DNA of 46,210 nucleotides. Origin: Rhodohalobacter halophilus (GTDB lineage: Bacteria; Bacteroidota; Rhodothermia; Balneolales; Balneolaceae). A model generated the notes under the pieces. That model made no database searches. It was not told the DNA's origin and worked only from the letters and a program-made list of their open reading frames with translations. The stretch is from NCBI RefSeq assembly GCF_001715195.1, contig NZ_MDWE01000026.1, positions 1 through 46,210 of the forward strand, written 5' to 3'. The position numbers and the translations under genes were made by a program. This document shows, in pieces, positions 33,254-42,505 of the stretch (its first letter is position 1; each line of letters opens with the position of its first letter).

Positions 33254-33867
33254 TGCGTTTTTACGAACCCTTGGAATCAACCATCAACTCACTGAAGAAG
33301 GATATTGAATCCATACCGAATGATCGAAAAAAGGTACTGGAAGAAGTATCTGACTACGTTCGGAATCAGAGAGACTCCGGTAACCGTGTGAAGCTCAATT
33401 TTATTTGTACCCACAACAGCCGAAGGAGCCATCTCGCGCAAATATGGACGTCAGTAGCAGCTCATCATTTTGGCATGGATAACATCGAAACCTATTCAGG
33501 TGGGACTGAAGCGACGGCCTTCAACCCGAGAGCGGTGGCAGCTCTTGATCGGGCAGGATTCAGGATTGAAAATCCGGGGGGAGACAATCCGCGCTACAAG
33601 GTACACTTTTCCGATGAAGCAGAACCGATAACCTGCTTTTCGAAAACGTTTGATGATGGGTTCAACCCCTCTGAAAACTTTGCTGCGATTATGACCTGTT
33701 CCGATGCCGACGAAAACTGTCCGTTCATTCCCGGTGCTGAAAAACGAATCTCGGTACCCTATCGAGACCCCAAAGAGTCGGACGGAACACCTGACGAATC
33801 AAAAACTTATGCTGAACGCAGCCGGCAGATCGCCGCGGAGTGGTTCTACATGATGAGTCAGGTATAA
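33253..33867 (+). CDS. arsC: Arsenate reductase, thioredoxin-coupled LMW-phosphatase type
   Basis: Reduces As(V) to As(III). The protein has 204 residues when started at the ATG at 33253, which overlaps the arsM stop; a GTG at 33244 lies three codons upstream. The P-loop is FICTHNSRRSHLA (C52-x5-R), as in low-molecular-weight tyrosine phosphatases. MTCSDADENCPF gives C149 and C156, matching the C82/C89 pair of Staphylococcus ArsC and supporting a thioredoxin-linked triple-cysteine mechanism. An N-terminal helical extension of about 45 residues precedes the core. The ars context makes arsenate the likely substrate. Confidence 0.88.
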   Translation: MRFYEPLESTINSLKKDIESIPNDRKKVLEEVSDYVRNQRDSGNRVKLNFICTHNSRRSHLAQIWTSVAAHHFGMDNIETYSGGTEATAFNPRAVAALDRAGFRIENPGGDNPRYKVHFSDEAEPITCFSKTFDDGFNPSENFAAIMTCSDADENCPFIPGAEKRISVPYRDPKESDGTPDESKTYAERSRQIAAEWFYMMSQV

Positions 33868-33935
33868 ACTCTCAATTAAAATCTGAATTGAATATTTAAT
33901 GTAGGGGAGGGGATACCTCTTCGAACAACAGAATT

Positions 33936-34979
33936 ATGACAAAATCATCTGAAAAACGTATGGACTTTTTTGAGCGATACCTTACACTTTGGGTCGCTTT
34001 GTGTATAGCCGTTGGAATTGGGCTTGGATATCTGGCCGGAGACTCCATTCAGATTATCAGTAAATGGGAAATCTATAATGTGAATATTCCGGTTGCAATT
34101 CTGGTGTGGCTGATGATCTACCCGATGATGCTTCAGGTTGATTTTGCATCATTAAAAGAGATCGGGAAATCCCCGAAAGGTGTCGTCTGGACCGTCATCA
34201 TCAATTGGGCTATCAAACCGTTTTCGATGGCCTTTTTTGCCTGGATCTTTTTCAGTCAAATCTATTCTGCCTGGATTACCCCGGAGCTGGCTGATCAGTA
34301 TATCGCAGGTGCTATTTTGCTCGGAGCGGCTCCATGTACGGCCATGGTTTTTGTGTGGTCTTACTTGTCTGATGGTGACCCGAACTATACTCTTGTTCAA
34401 GTTTCGGTGAACGACCTGCTGATTTTGGTTTTGTTTATCCCGATTGTGGGGCTGTTGCTCGGAATTACCGATATTACCATTCCGTGGAATACACTGGCTG
34501 CCTCCATTATTGTGTTTGTGGTGATTCCACTGGTAGCCGGATATTTGACGCATAAGATCGCGATTAACCGAAAAGGGCAAGAGTGGTACACGGCTACATT
34601 TCTGCCCATGTTTAAACCGGTATCGATCTCTGCATTACTTATTACATTGATTCTTCTTTTTGCCTACCAGGGTGAACGAATCGTAGCTCAGCCGCTGGAT
34701 ATTCTGTTGATCGCCATTCCGTTGATCATTCAAACCTACTTTATTTTTGCGCTTGCATGGATTGGCGGAAAAAAGATTGGACTTCCGTATCAGGTCTGCG
34801 CCCCGGGCTCAATGATCGGTGCGAGCAACTTCTTTGAACTGGCGGTAGCCGTTGCCATTGCACTGTTTGGACTTCAATCCGGAGCAGCACTGGTAACCGT
34901 AGTCGGGGTTCTGATCGAAGTGCCAATCATGCTGTCACTGGTTCGGTATGCGAACCGAAATCGGAAGAGTTTTGCTTGA
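33936..34979 (+). CDS. acr3: ACR3-family arsenite efflux permease
   Basis: Exports arsenite across the inner membrane. The 347-residue, roughly ten-helix protein carries the ACR3 signature GAAPCTAMVFVWSYLSDGDP, whose cysteine is essential in characterised Acr3, and PGSMIGASNFFELAVAVAIAL near the C-terminus. It follows arsC after about 70 bp and ends the operon. With arsR, arsM and arsC it completes a reduce, methylate and export set. Confidence 0.95.
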   Translation: MTKSSEKRMDFFERYLTLWVALCIAVGIGLGYLAGDSIQIISKWEIYNVNIPVAILVWLMIYPMMLQVDFASLKEIGKSPKGVVWTVIINWAIKPFSMAFFAWIFFSQIYSAWITPELADQYIAGAILLGAAPCTAMVFVWSYLSDGDPNYTLVQVSVNDLLILVLFIPIVGLLLGITDITIPWNTLAASIIVFVVIPLVAGYLTHKIAINRKGQEWYTATFLPMFKPVSISALLITLILLFAYQGERIVAQPLDILLIAIPLIIQTYFIFALAWIGGKKIGLPYQVCAPGSMIGASNFFELAVAVAIALFGLQSGAALVTVVGVLIEVPIMLSLVRYANRNRKSFA

Positions 34980-35030
34980 TGATTCGCAAACCGACACATC
35001 ATCGGTACGCTGTGAGCTTTGCTAAAATTT

Positions 35031-35651
35031 TTACTTCAGCAGGTCCACTTTTTTAAGCATCACCATATCGTACACGGCATGCGCGGCCATGGCAGAAATC
35101 AAACCGGATGTTTCATAAAGAAAACCGAGCATCATACTGAGCCCGAACATCATAAACCCAAACAGCAAGTGTCCTTTCGATTTGAACTTGAAATAGCCGT
35201 GTATGGCAATGAAAAATGCGGATGTAATCCATATACCCACTACCGGCTGAAGAGCACCCCTGAATAGAATCTCCTCGCCAATACCGGCAAAGAGGGAGAC
35301 TTGAACCTTGTCGAAGTTGGAGAAGTTTGCTTTGGAAATGACCTTGAAGATGGCAAAATCGTTCAAGACTTCTTTAATTGGCGGCCGGGTGGAGAGAAAC
35401 AGTACAACTGTAGCGGATCCCAATCCCGCTGCTATTCCAACCACCAGCTGTGTTGTAAATCCAAACCCATGGCTGAAGAGGTCTGAGAACGAGCCCTCGT
35501 GAAAGAAATAGATGATAACAAGAGCAACCGTACTGTAGAAACCCAGTGACAGGAGAGACATCCCCAGCAGATTTTTCGTATTCAATTTATCAGCCGTGAT
35601 TTCTTCCGGATCTGAATGGTGATCTTCAGTTTTTGGCTCATCAATATTCAT
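35031..35651 (-). CDS. CPBP-family intramembrane metalloprotease
   Basis: A 206-residue membrane protein of the CPBP (Abi, CAAX-protease-like) family. It shows the EE-x-x-x-R motif (AGIGEEILFRGALQP), the second-motif region with His (FIAIHGYFKFKSKG), and the last-motif His in AMAAHAVYDMVML. About six helices can be drawn. Members process prenylated or other membrane proteins or peptides; some are bacteriocin-immunity proteins. It is the last gene of a five-gene minus-strand operon, 9 bp after the kinase-like gene. Substrate unknown. Confidence 0.85.
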   Translation of the reverse strand: MNIDEPKTEDHHSDPEEITADKLNTKNLLGMSLLSLGFYSTVALVIIYFFHEGSFSDLFSHGFGFTTQLVVGIAAGLGSATVVLFLSTRPPIKEVLNDFAIFKVISKANFSNFDKVQVSLFAGIGEEILFRGALQPVVGIWITSAFFIAIHGYFKFKSKGHLLFGFMMFGLSMMLGFLYETSGLISAMAAHAVYDMVMLKKVDLLK

Positions 35652-35660
35652 TCCTATGGC

Positions 35661-36278
35661 CTACTCATCCCCGCTGCCAAAAGCATCAGGTGTGGTGATG
35701 ACCACTTTTTGTGAAAAATGATGAAAACTTCCGGGTACATGTTTTTCCAAAAAGTCAGCTTCTGTTTCGTTTGGAATGATCTCTTTGGGAAAATCACCTT
35801 TTATGACTGTTGAACTCTCATCCATACTGAACAGATGAATGTTTTCGATATTGAACTGCTGTTGAAAAGTATAAGCCATCTCCGGAAGGGGGAGAGGAGC
35901 CGGCTGATCAGACTCTTCAGAAACGGCTAAACCGGATATGAGTAGCATAGGCTGGGATGGAAATCGTTGAACCTGCTCCCGGTTGATTTCAATTTTACCT
36001 TCATTGAGTTTTATCAACGATTTTTGATGCCCGTTTACGCCAATAGTTGAAACTCCTTGATCGGCAAAAAGGGCGATGAGTCTGTGGTTCAGGTCTTTGA
36101 TGGCACGGAGTCGGGCATCCTCCCGCATCATACCGGTCTGGATTAGGCGGTCGGTGTATTCACTGTCGCTGTGAATAATGATTCCGCTTTTCTTTCGCCG
36201 TGAAAGGGAACGGGCAAAAGCGGTCAGGAACATTCCGTTATCGAGATGATCGTAATCAAGTACTGCTATAAAATTCAT
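35661..36278 (-). CDS. Truncated amino-acid-kinase-like protein (acetylglutamate kinase-related)
   Basis: A 205-residue protein resembling the N-terminal half of amino-acid kinases such as N-acetylglutamate kinase. SGIIIHSDSEYTDRLIQTGM corresponds to the substrate-loop region, and LNHRLIALFADQGVSTIGVNGHQKSLI aligns with the NAGK stretch (N-K-x-x-VALL...GLSG...LI). The glycine-rich HGGG-type loop reads HSDS here. The part downstream of QPMLLISGLAV, where the ATP-binding subdomain should lie, is short and different. It may be a pseudokinase or a regulatory protein. The start overlaps the stop of the upstream cytidine deaminase gene (ATGA), showing translational coupling. Family call is tentative. 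Confidence 0.55.
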   Translation of the reverse strand: MNFIAVLDYDHLDNGMFLTAFARSLSRRKKSGIIIHSDSEYTDRLIQTGMMREDARLRAIKDLNHRLIALFADQGVSTIGVNGHQKSLIKLNEGKIEINREQVQRFPSQPMLLISGLAVSEESDQPAPLPLPEMAYTFQQQFNIENIHLFSMDESSTVIKGDFPKEIIPNETEADFLEKHVPGSFHHFSQKVVITTPDAFGSGDE

Positions 36279-36958
36279 GATCGTTTTCTTAGTGAGCTGC
36301 CGGTAAAACCGTAGGGCAGCATATCTTTTACAAAATGGGTTGATGTAGTTTGATTGGCGTGATGCAGAACAATCTGATTCCGCGGCATAAACTCTGCCAA
36401 AACCTGTCTGCAGGCACCGCAGGGGCTGCTAAACTCTCCCTTCGGAGCATAGACATGAAGTTTGCGTAGACGGGTTTCATATCCGGCAGCAACCGCCCGG
36501 CTGATGGCTGTTCGCTCAGCACACAATCCCAGACTCCATGCGCTCACCTCAATATTCACTCCCGGAATGTAACCGTCTTCCGTTTCGAGCAGAGCCGTGA
36601 CCGGGAAGCCGGAGTGGGGGATGACGCAGTTATCCGATAGTTTCTGAAGAGCAGGAAGTATCTCGGTTTCCGGGGGGAGGAGCGGATTAAAAATATTTGG
36701 GGAAGCGGGCAGCGTTTTGAGCTCCTGAAGATCAAACTCATCTTTCCAGTAGTTCATGAGCTCCGACTCCGGTTGTTCCTGATAGAATGAAACCGGCCGG
36801 TCACCGTTGGCCAGGCAGCTGCAGATCGCCCCGTGGATGGCTGAAATAGTCAGTGGAAAAGAGATATTCTCGACCCGTACTCCGGGATAGAAAACCCCCG
36901 ACTCACCTTGAATCAGGCAGTATTCATCTTGTTCGGAATAGGGAGCGTAGCTGTTCAT
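36275..36958 (-). CDS. cdd: Two-domain cytidine deaminase with degenerate N-terminal domain
   Basis: A 227-residue protein with two cytidine-deaminase folds. Residues about 1-60 match the start of a Cdd fold (YAPYS...GVFYPGVRVENISFPLT), but the zinc motif is lost (ISAIHGAICS in place of CAE). Residues about 108-215 carry an intact site: C146-A-E148 (LCAERTAIS) and P-C180-G-A-C183 (SSPCGACRQVL). It should deaminate cytidine and deoxycytidine to uridine. In E. coli Cdd the order is the reverse: catalytic domain first, broken copy second. It is part of the acylase-GH3 operon, 15 bp after the GH3 fusion gene. Confidence 0.85.
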   Translation of the reverse strand: MNSYAPYSEQDEYCLIQGESGVFYPGVRVENISFPLTISAIHGAICSCLANGDRPVSFYQEQPESELMNYWKDEFDLQELKTLPASPNIFNPLLPPETEILPALQKLSDNCVIPHSGFPVTALLETEDGYIPGVNIEVSAWSLGLCAERTAISRAVAAGYETRLRKLHVYAPKGEFSSPCGACRQVLAEFMPRNQIVLHHANQTTSTHFVKDMLPYGFTGSSLRKRS

Positions 36959-36973
36959 ACTTCACTTTTGTGG

Positions 36974-39913
36974 TTATTCTTTGTTGATTGCTCTCATCAC
37001 GGTGTCGGCAATAGTTGCCCGAACCCGGCTGATAGTGCTTCCGTATGACCGGTTGGGATACGTTCGGTTTGTCAGCAGTATAATAGCAATTTCCTCGTCC
37101 GGATCGATCCACAGACTAGTCCCGGTAAACCCTGTATGGCCAAATGAGTTGGGACCTGTCAACTCTCCGGCTGTGCTGAAGCCTTCGCTTTTCCGGTCGA
37201 ACCCAAAAGCCCGCTGGTTGATGGGAGAGCGTTTTTCGGTAAAATAGTGAATGGTCTCTGACCTGAGATATTCGCGACCGCCATACACACCGCCGTTCAG
37301 CATCATATAAGCATATTTCCCGATATCTGCGGCAGAGGAGAAGAGTCCGGCGTGGCCTGCTACACCATCCATAAACCAGGCGCGCTCGTCGTGTGCCTCG
37401 GCCCGTACGGCACCGTTGCGGTAGGTTGTGTCAATCTCTGTAGGTGGAATCCGGTTGCTCAACCAGCCGCCAATCTTCTTAGGGTTGTAAACGGTGGTCT
37501 TCATTCCCATCGGGTAGAAGAGCTGACTTCTCACAAATTGATCAATCCGCATACCGGAAACCTCCTCCACAATTTCTGCCAGAAGGATAAACCCAAGATC
37601 ACTGTAGACGTACTCTTCACCCGGCTTGTTGATCAATGGTTCATTCCGAACGGCATGGATGATCTCTTCGCGGGTTTTCAGCTCATCAACATAAACCTGA
37701 AATGCGGGGAGGCCGGAGGTGTGAATCAACAGCTGTTCAATGGTAATCTCCCGTTTTTCATCCGTATCAAATTCTGATATGTATTTTGAGACCGGATCGT
37801 CGACATCGATTCGGCCCTCATCCACAAGCTTCATGACAGCCGTGGTTGTGGCAACTACTTTGGTGAGCGAAGCCAGATCATAGATATCACCCGGTTGTAC
37901 GCTGCGGGTCTTTTCATAGTCGTGGTAGCCGTATCCCTGATTCCAGACCATCACTCCGTTTTTCATCACGCCAACCACACCGCCCGGAAAAACGGAGTCA
38001 TTGATCGCCTCCTGCATCACCCTGTCGATGTCGAGCAGTTTTTCGGTACTCATTCCAACAGATTCCGGAGAGTCCTGCCGTACAATCGACTGTGTTTTTT
38101 GAATTCCATCCCCGATATCGTACATGCCGGGTATCCGAATTGGGAGAGTGCCGGTTATATCTGAGGCGCCAAAGAGTGCGGGAACTGTTTGGCGTACCTG
38201 ATTTGTATTCGCTGACCACGCCATTACATGGGCATCCGCATTTGGCAGATCCCGAACCACATAAGGATTTCCGAAAGCGACCAATACAGACGGACTCGGA
38301 CGACTGATAATCTGCCTTAATAGCTGAAGCTGTTCAGGCTGAACCTGGATGGGTTGATGGGACCGAACGTAGATAAATGACCCGATGATGATCAGATCGG
38401 CTTCATCCGCTGCCTGTAGAATGTCTGCGATCTCTTCTTGTCCTGTTCGTCTGTCGAGCACATGAAAAGCTACATTGTCGTGGTATTTACGAAGCTCCCG
38501 TGCAAATGTGGATCCGGTTGATCCCGACTCATCATCCGCCAGCGCAACGGCCAGAACTTTTTGGTGGGTTGTTTCGCGAATGGGAAGCAGATCCTTGAAT
38601 TCTTTGAGCAATGTAACAGATTGGCGGGCAATCCGGTTTGCAATATTCTGATATTCGGGCGTATTGATTTCATGAGCGAGCCGATCCAGATCGACAGAGG
38701 GGGTGTCGAACGCACCGTGCTCTTTTTTGAGCTCCAGAATTTTTCGTACGGAGTGATCAATTCTCTCCGGGGAGAGTTCACCGCGGTCTACCGCTTTATG
38801 GATTTCGTCAATGGCCCCCATAGCGTCTGGGCTGATCAGCATCATGTCTGCACCTGCCTGAAGAGCCTTGATGACCGCTTCGCCGGGGGAGTAGTGATCG
38901 GAAATTCCCTTCATCTCCAATCCATCAGTGACAATCAGACCATCAAAGTTCAGCGAGTCGCGAAGTATATCATTCAGAATGAACGGGTCCATTGTGCCGG
39001 GAAGATCTCCATTCGGGCTCATGTTGGGGTAGGCGATGTGGGCGCTCATCACGCTTCGAAGTCCGTTGTTGATGTTAACTCGAAACGGATAGAGCTCCAG
39101 GGAATCGATGCGGGCAAAATCGTGGTTGATGATCGGAAGTGCAAGGTGAGAATCGGTGTCTGTATCACCATGGCCGGGAAAGTGTTTTGCGGTTGCCAGC
39201 AGTCCTTCGCTTTGAATGCCCTGAATCATGTAGTGTCCATACTCTGCAACCATCTTCGGGTCAGCAGAAAATGATCGTACATTAATTACAGGATTTTCCG
39301 GATTGTTGTTCACATCCAGCACCGGCGCAAAGATTTGATGAACACCCAGCGCCTTTGCTTCGCGTGCGGTGATCTTTCCTTTTAGATAGGAGTTTTCGGG
39401 ATTGCCTGTTGCTGCAATACCCATTGCCGGTGTGATGCGTGTGGTGCCGCTGACCCGCATTGCCGCTCCGAATTCCATATCCTGCGAGATCCACAGCGGT
39501 ATATCAGAAATGGACTGCAGCGTATTAGTTAACATTGCCTGTCCGTACACATCACCCTGCATAAAGATGATTCCGCCAATGTGGTAGTTCTCAATCAGAC
39601 GTTTCAGACGCAGAAATCCGGGGTCTTTGTCGTTTGTAAATCGACCATAAGCGGGTACGACGAACAGCTGCCCGATCTTCTCATCCAGGCTCATGGTTTG
39701 AATCAGTGAATCAACATCGACATCCGTATAAGTCATGACGCTCTCCCGGTCGATCGGTTCCGGAGACTTTAGCTCGGGCAGTGTTACCGGCCGGGTCTCC
39801 TGCAGTTCGGTTGATTTACAGGATGAAAAGAGTGCTACTGAGGATAGTAATATCAGAAAAGAATAAAACGAACGGCTGTATTGAATACGGTTGAACGGTA
39901 ATTTCTTGTGCAT
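36974..39913 (-). CDS. GH3 beta-N-acetylhexosaminidase (NagZ-like) fused to beta-lactamase-fold serine hydrolase, lipoprotein
   Basis: A 979-residue lipoprotein (C32, VALFSSC) with two enzymes in one chain. The GH3 part (about 60-590) has KHFPGHGDTDTDSHLALP and the nucleophile D330 (IVTDGLEMKG), as in NagZ, which removes N-acetylglucosamine from cell-wall fragments. The C-terminal part (about 610-979) is a PF00144 serine hydrolase with S682-x-x-K685 (ASLTKVV), YSDLGF and HTGFTGT. Such fusions are known in Bacteroidota and are thought to act in murein recycling at the cell surface or periplasm. It sits in an operon with a penicillin-acylase-like hydrolase upstream and cdd downstream. Substrate inferred from family. 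Confidence 0.92.
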   Translation of the reverse strand: MHKKLPFNRIQYSRSFYSFLILLSSVALFSSCKSTELQETRPVTLPELKSPEPIDRESVMTYTDVDVDSLIQTMSLDEKIGQLFVVPAYGRFTNDKDPGFLRLKRLIENYHIGGIIFMQGDVYGQAMLTNTLQSISDIPLWISQDMEFGAAMRVSGTTRITPAMGIAATGNPENSYLKGKITAREAKALGVHQIFAPVLDVNNNPENPVINVRSFSADPKMVAEYGHYMIQGIQSEGLLATAKHFPGHGDTDTDSHLALPIINHDFARIDSLELYPFRVNINNGLRSVMSAHIAYPNMSPNGDLPGTMDPFILNDILRDSLNFDGLIVTDGLEMKGISDHYSPGEAVIKALQAGADMMLISPDAMGAIDEIHKAVDRGELSPERIDHSVRKILELKKEHGAFDTPSVDLDRLAHEINTPEYQNIANRIARQSVTLLKEFKDLLPIRETTHQKVLAVALADDESGSTGSTFARELRKYHDNVAFHVLDRRTGQEEIADILQAADEADLIIIGSFIYVRSHQPIQVQPEQLQLLRQIISRPSPSVLVAFGNPYVVRDLPNADAHVMAWSANTNQVRQTVPALFGASDITGTLPIRIPGMYDIGDGIQKTQSIVRQDSPESVGMSTEKLLDIDRVMQEAINDSVFPGGVVGVMKNGVMVWNQGYGYHDYEKTRSVQPGDIYDLASLTKVVATTTAVMKLVDEGRIDVDDPVSKYISEFDTDEKREITIEQLLIHTSGLPAFQVYVDELKTREEIIHAVRNEPLINKPGEEYVYSDLGFILLAEIVEEVSGMRIDQFVRSQLFYPMGMKTTVYNPKKIGGWLSNRIPPTEIDTTYRNGAVRAEAHDERAWFMDGVAGHAGLFSSAADIGKYAYMMLNGGVYGGREYLRSETIHYFTEKRSPINQRAFGFDRKSEGFSTAGELTGPNSFGHTGFTGTSLWIDPDEEIAIILLTNRTYPNRSYGSTISRVRATIADTVMRAINKE

Positions 39914-39946
39914 CTGTAAAATGGGTGAATTCTTTTAATTGAATGA

Positions 39947-42385
39947 TTAACGCGTTGGCTCCAATCGCATTGTCTGATAGCTGGTTTGCTGAAAAAAGGT
40001 GCTGTCCTGATAAATATAGCGGTAGCGCCCCTCAAGCCACATCTCAGTTTGATCTCCAAAGTGTGTGGAGAGCGGGTTGCCCGATTGTCCGGTTGGAAGT
40101 ATTGAGAGGCCGCGACCCGGATTTGAAAAGTCGATGATTCGCCTGATGGACGGACCGAGATTGACCTGAAACGGATCGCTCCAGTCGTACTGAGCCTTGT
40201 TAACCGTAAGAGCATTTCCACGAACAGGGTAGGGACCTTTGCTAAGCAGATTGTTGACAATCATTTTAAGAGCAGTCGAAGCCTCTGGATTTTCAGCAGC
40301 TTCTGCAAAAAGAGGAGGTTTCAGCGTTAACTGGTTTACATTTTCCCAGCGCCAGCTAATTGGCTCATCACCATACTCGTTTTGAAGCTGCTCAATGGTT
40401 TGCAGCATGCTTTGTCGAATGATCGTCTCACGATTTTCCGGCTCGCCCGATCCTGAGATATTGAAAAATCCACTGTCTGTAGTGATCAGCCGGCTCATAA
40501 CCTGAATCGGGAGGTAGTTCAGTGAAATAAATGCCTCGTACGCCTCTTCTCCAACTTCATCAGCGAGTGTGTTTCGGCTCACATTTAGGAAGAAGAGATC
40601 AAAAATGGTAGCTGCTGTGGAAGTGGGGGTGTAATTAAAATCCCAGTTTTGCAGGTAAGTAAGGGCAATGGAAAAATCGTTAACCGGATCGGACCGGAGG
40701 ATGGGCAGAATTTCTTCCGTAATCTCACGTGCGTGATCGGAAAAGGTATCGTATTGAAGCTCCTGCATATTTGTTACCGTGATGGAGTCGGCCTGCTCAA
40801 GATAGCGACTTATTCGCGTAATCCTTGACGGAGGAGCCCAGAAAGAACCGATGTAGTGTCCGTATCTGTCGGTGTGAATTTTGTTGTTGGCGTGGGCTAC
40901 AAATCCGGTTTCAGGATTTTTAAGCTGAGGCAGTTCGTTATGCGGAATCCACCCGTTCCATCTATCGGAAGGGTTTGAACCGTCACGAAAAAGAAGTGGA
41001 TTACCGGTGCGAACAGGGATGTTACCGGCACTGAATATGGCGATATTTCCTTCAACATCTGCATAGGTAAAGTTCATTGCCGGTGATTTGAACTCTTGAA
41101 CGGCTTCCTCAAACTGTTCCATCGTTTCTGCACGATTCATCCGGTAGATGGCACTCGCTTCCCGGCTGAGCTCACGCCCGGTCCAGCGCATCGAAACCAC
41201 CCTGTCTCCCAGCAGTTCGTTATTTTCAAACAGATCACTGATGACAGGGCCGTTTTGGGTTTGGCGAACTCTGTGAAGTACATCATCACCGTCTTTGACT
41301 TTGATGAGCTCATTTCTGAACTGAAACTCTTCTGTCTGAGACGAACCGCTGTTTACTACATACTTTCGGCTGTCTGACGAGTCGGGTGTTTCGACGTAAA
41401 AATCGAGGACATCGGCCATCATATTGGTGATGGACCAGCCATGTCTGCCGTTGTTGCCCAGAATGACGAATGGAGCGCCGGGTATGGTTGCCCCGGTGAT
41501 GGACCGATCCGGAGTGGATTGATTCATTTCAAACCAGAAGCCGGGCATGCCGAGTCCCATATGAGGATCTCCGGCCAGAATTGGAAAACCCGACTCTGTT
41601 TTATTTCCGCTCACGGCCCAGGCGTTACTTCCCCATTGAGAGCCTTCCATACTCAATAAAGATCTTCGCTTTTTCTCCAGATCGAGTGCGGGCAGAACTG
41701 ATTCAGCAATTGACCGGCTTTGAGTATCGTTGAGTAGTGTTGGGTAACGATCGCTGTACTCCGGGAAAAGCTCCAGCAGGCGATTGGTGCTCAATTTTCC
41801 TTCCAGATAGGCATAGGCCAGTTCACTCCACCAGTAAATATTCTGATCCCACGCCATGAGCCGGGTAACCGCAAAGGAGTGAGTTGGTGTCCACTCCATG
41901 GGCTCCATGTCCAGCAGGGTGAATTCAATCGGCAGGTCTTTTTTGTTGGCTTGAATATACTCGTTTACACCGTCGGCGTAGGATTGCAGACGGTTCAGGA
42001 TTTCCGGTGAAGCTTGTTCGTTAAGCTTTTGAGCCGTTTCCCAAAATCCGAGTGTGCGCTGGTATTTGTCAATCTCCACGAGCTCTTGTCCCAGGAACTC
42101 TGCAAAACGACCCTCTGCGGCAAGTTGCTGTAGTGTCATTTGCCACAAACGCTCCTGAGCATGAACATAGCCGACGGCAAAGTAGAGATCCTCCTCTGAG
42201 CCGGCATGGATATAGGGAACCCCATATGGATCCCAATGAATATCGACGGGCTCATTGATTCCCTCAATGGAAATCGTGGCACTGTAGTCTGGGAGGGGTT
42301 TAATAATGGTCCAGTACACCCCAATCACGGCAAACCCAATGATCAGAACAAGCAGCAGAAGCAATATCCGTAAGATTGATCTCAT
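39947..42385 (-). CDS. Penicillin-acylase-family Ntn hydrolase
   Basis: An 812-residue precursor (preferred start at 42385, MRSILRILLLLLVLIIGFAV, giving an N-terminal membrane anchor; an in-frame Met 11 codons earlier lacks this form). The Ntn autoprocessing site is GSQWGSNAWAVSGNKT: S253 would become the N-terminal nucleophile of the large beta chain. PILAGDPHMGLGMPGFWFEM follows, as is usual. The N-terminal alpha part has HAQERLWQM. Members hydrolyse amides such as penicillins, acyl-homoserine lactones or other N-acyl compounds. It is first in the five-gene minus operon and ends 33 bp before the GH3 fusion. Actual substrate unknown; a cell-wall or acyl-amide compound is plausible. Confidence 0.9.
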   Translation of the reverse strand: MRSILRILLLLLVLIIGFAVIGVYWTIIKPLPDYSATISIEGINEPVDIHWDPYGVPYIHAGSEEDLYFAVGYVHAQERLWQMTLQQLAAEGRFAEFLGQELVEIDKYQRTLGFWETAQKLNEQASPEILNRLQSYADGVNEYIQANKKDLPIEFTLLDMEPMEWTPTHSFAVTRLMAWDQNIYWWSELAYAYLEGKLSTNRLLELFPEYSDRYPTLLNDTQSRSIAESVLPALDLEKKRRSLLSMEGSQWGSNAWAVSGNKTESGFPILAGDPHMGLGMPGFWFEMNQSTPDRSITGATIPGAPFVILGNNGRHGWSITNMMADVLDFYVETPDSSDSRKYVVNSGSSQTEEFQFRNELIKVKDGDDVLHRVRQTQNGPVISDLFENNELLGDRVVSMRWTGRELSREASAIYRMNRAETMEQFEEAVQEFKSPAMNFTYADVEGNIAIFSAGNIPVRTGNPLLFRDGSNPSDRWNGWIPHNELPQLKNPETGFVAHANNKIHTDRYGHYIGSFWAPPSRITRISRYLEQADSITVTNMQELQYDTFSDHAREITEEILPILRSDPVNDFSIALTYLQNWDFNYTPTSTAATIFDLFFLNVSRNTLADEVGEEAYEAFISLNYLPIQVMSRLITTDSGFFNISGSGEPENRETIIRQSMLQTIEQLQNEYGDEPISWRWENVNQLTLKPPLFAEAAENPEASTALKMIVNNLLSKGPYPVRGNALTVNKAQYDWSDPFQVNLGPSIRRIIDFSNPGRGLSILPTGQSGNPLSTHFGDQTEMWLEGRYRYIYQDSTFFQQTSYQTMRLEPTR

Positions 42386-42505
42386 GTCAGCTGGTAAAGA
42401 ATTGGAAAGTTTTCCCAATTTGATTGAAAATTCCGTTCAAAATACATACTCTCAAAGCCATATGAAACGAGTTTCAATCAATAAAAAAGATGAAGGAGCT
42501 ATACC

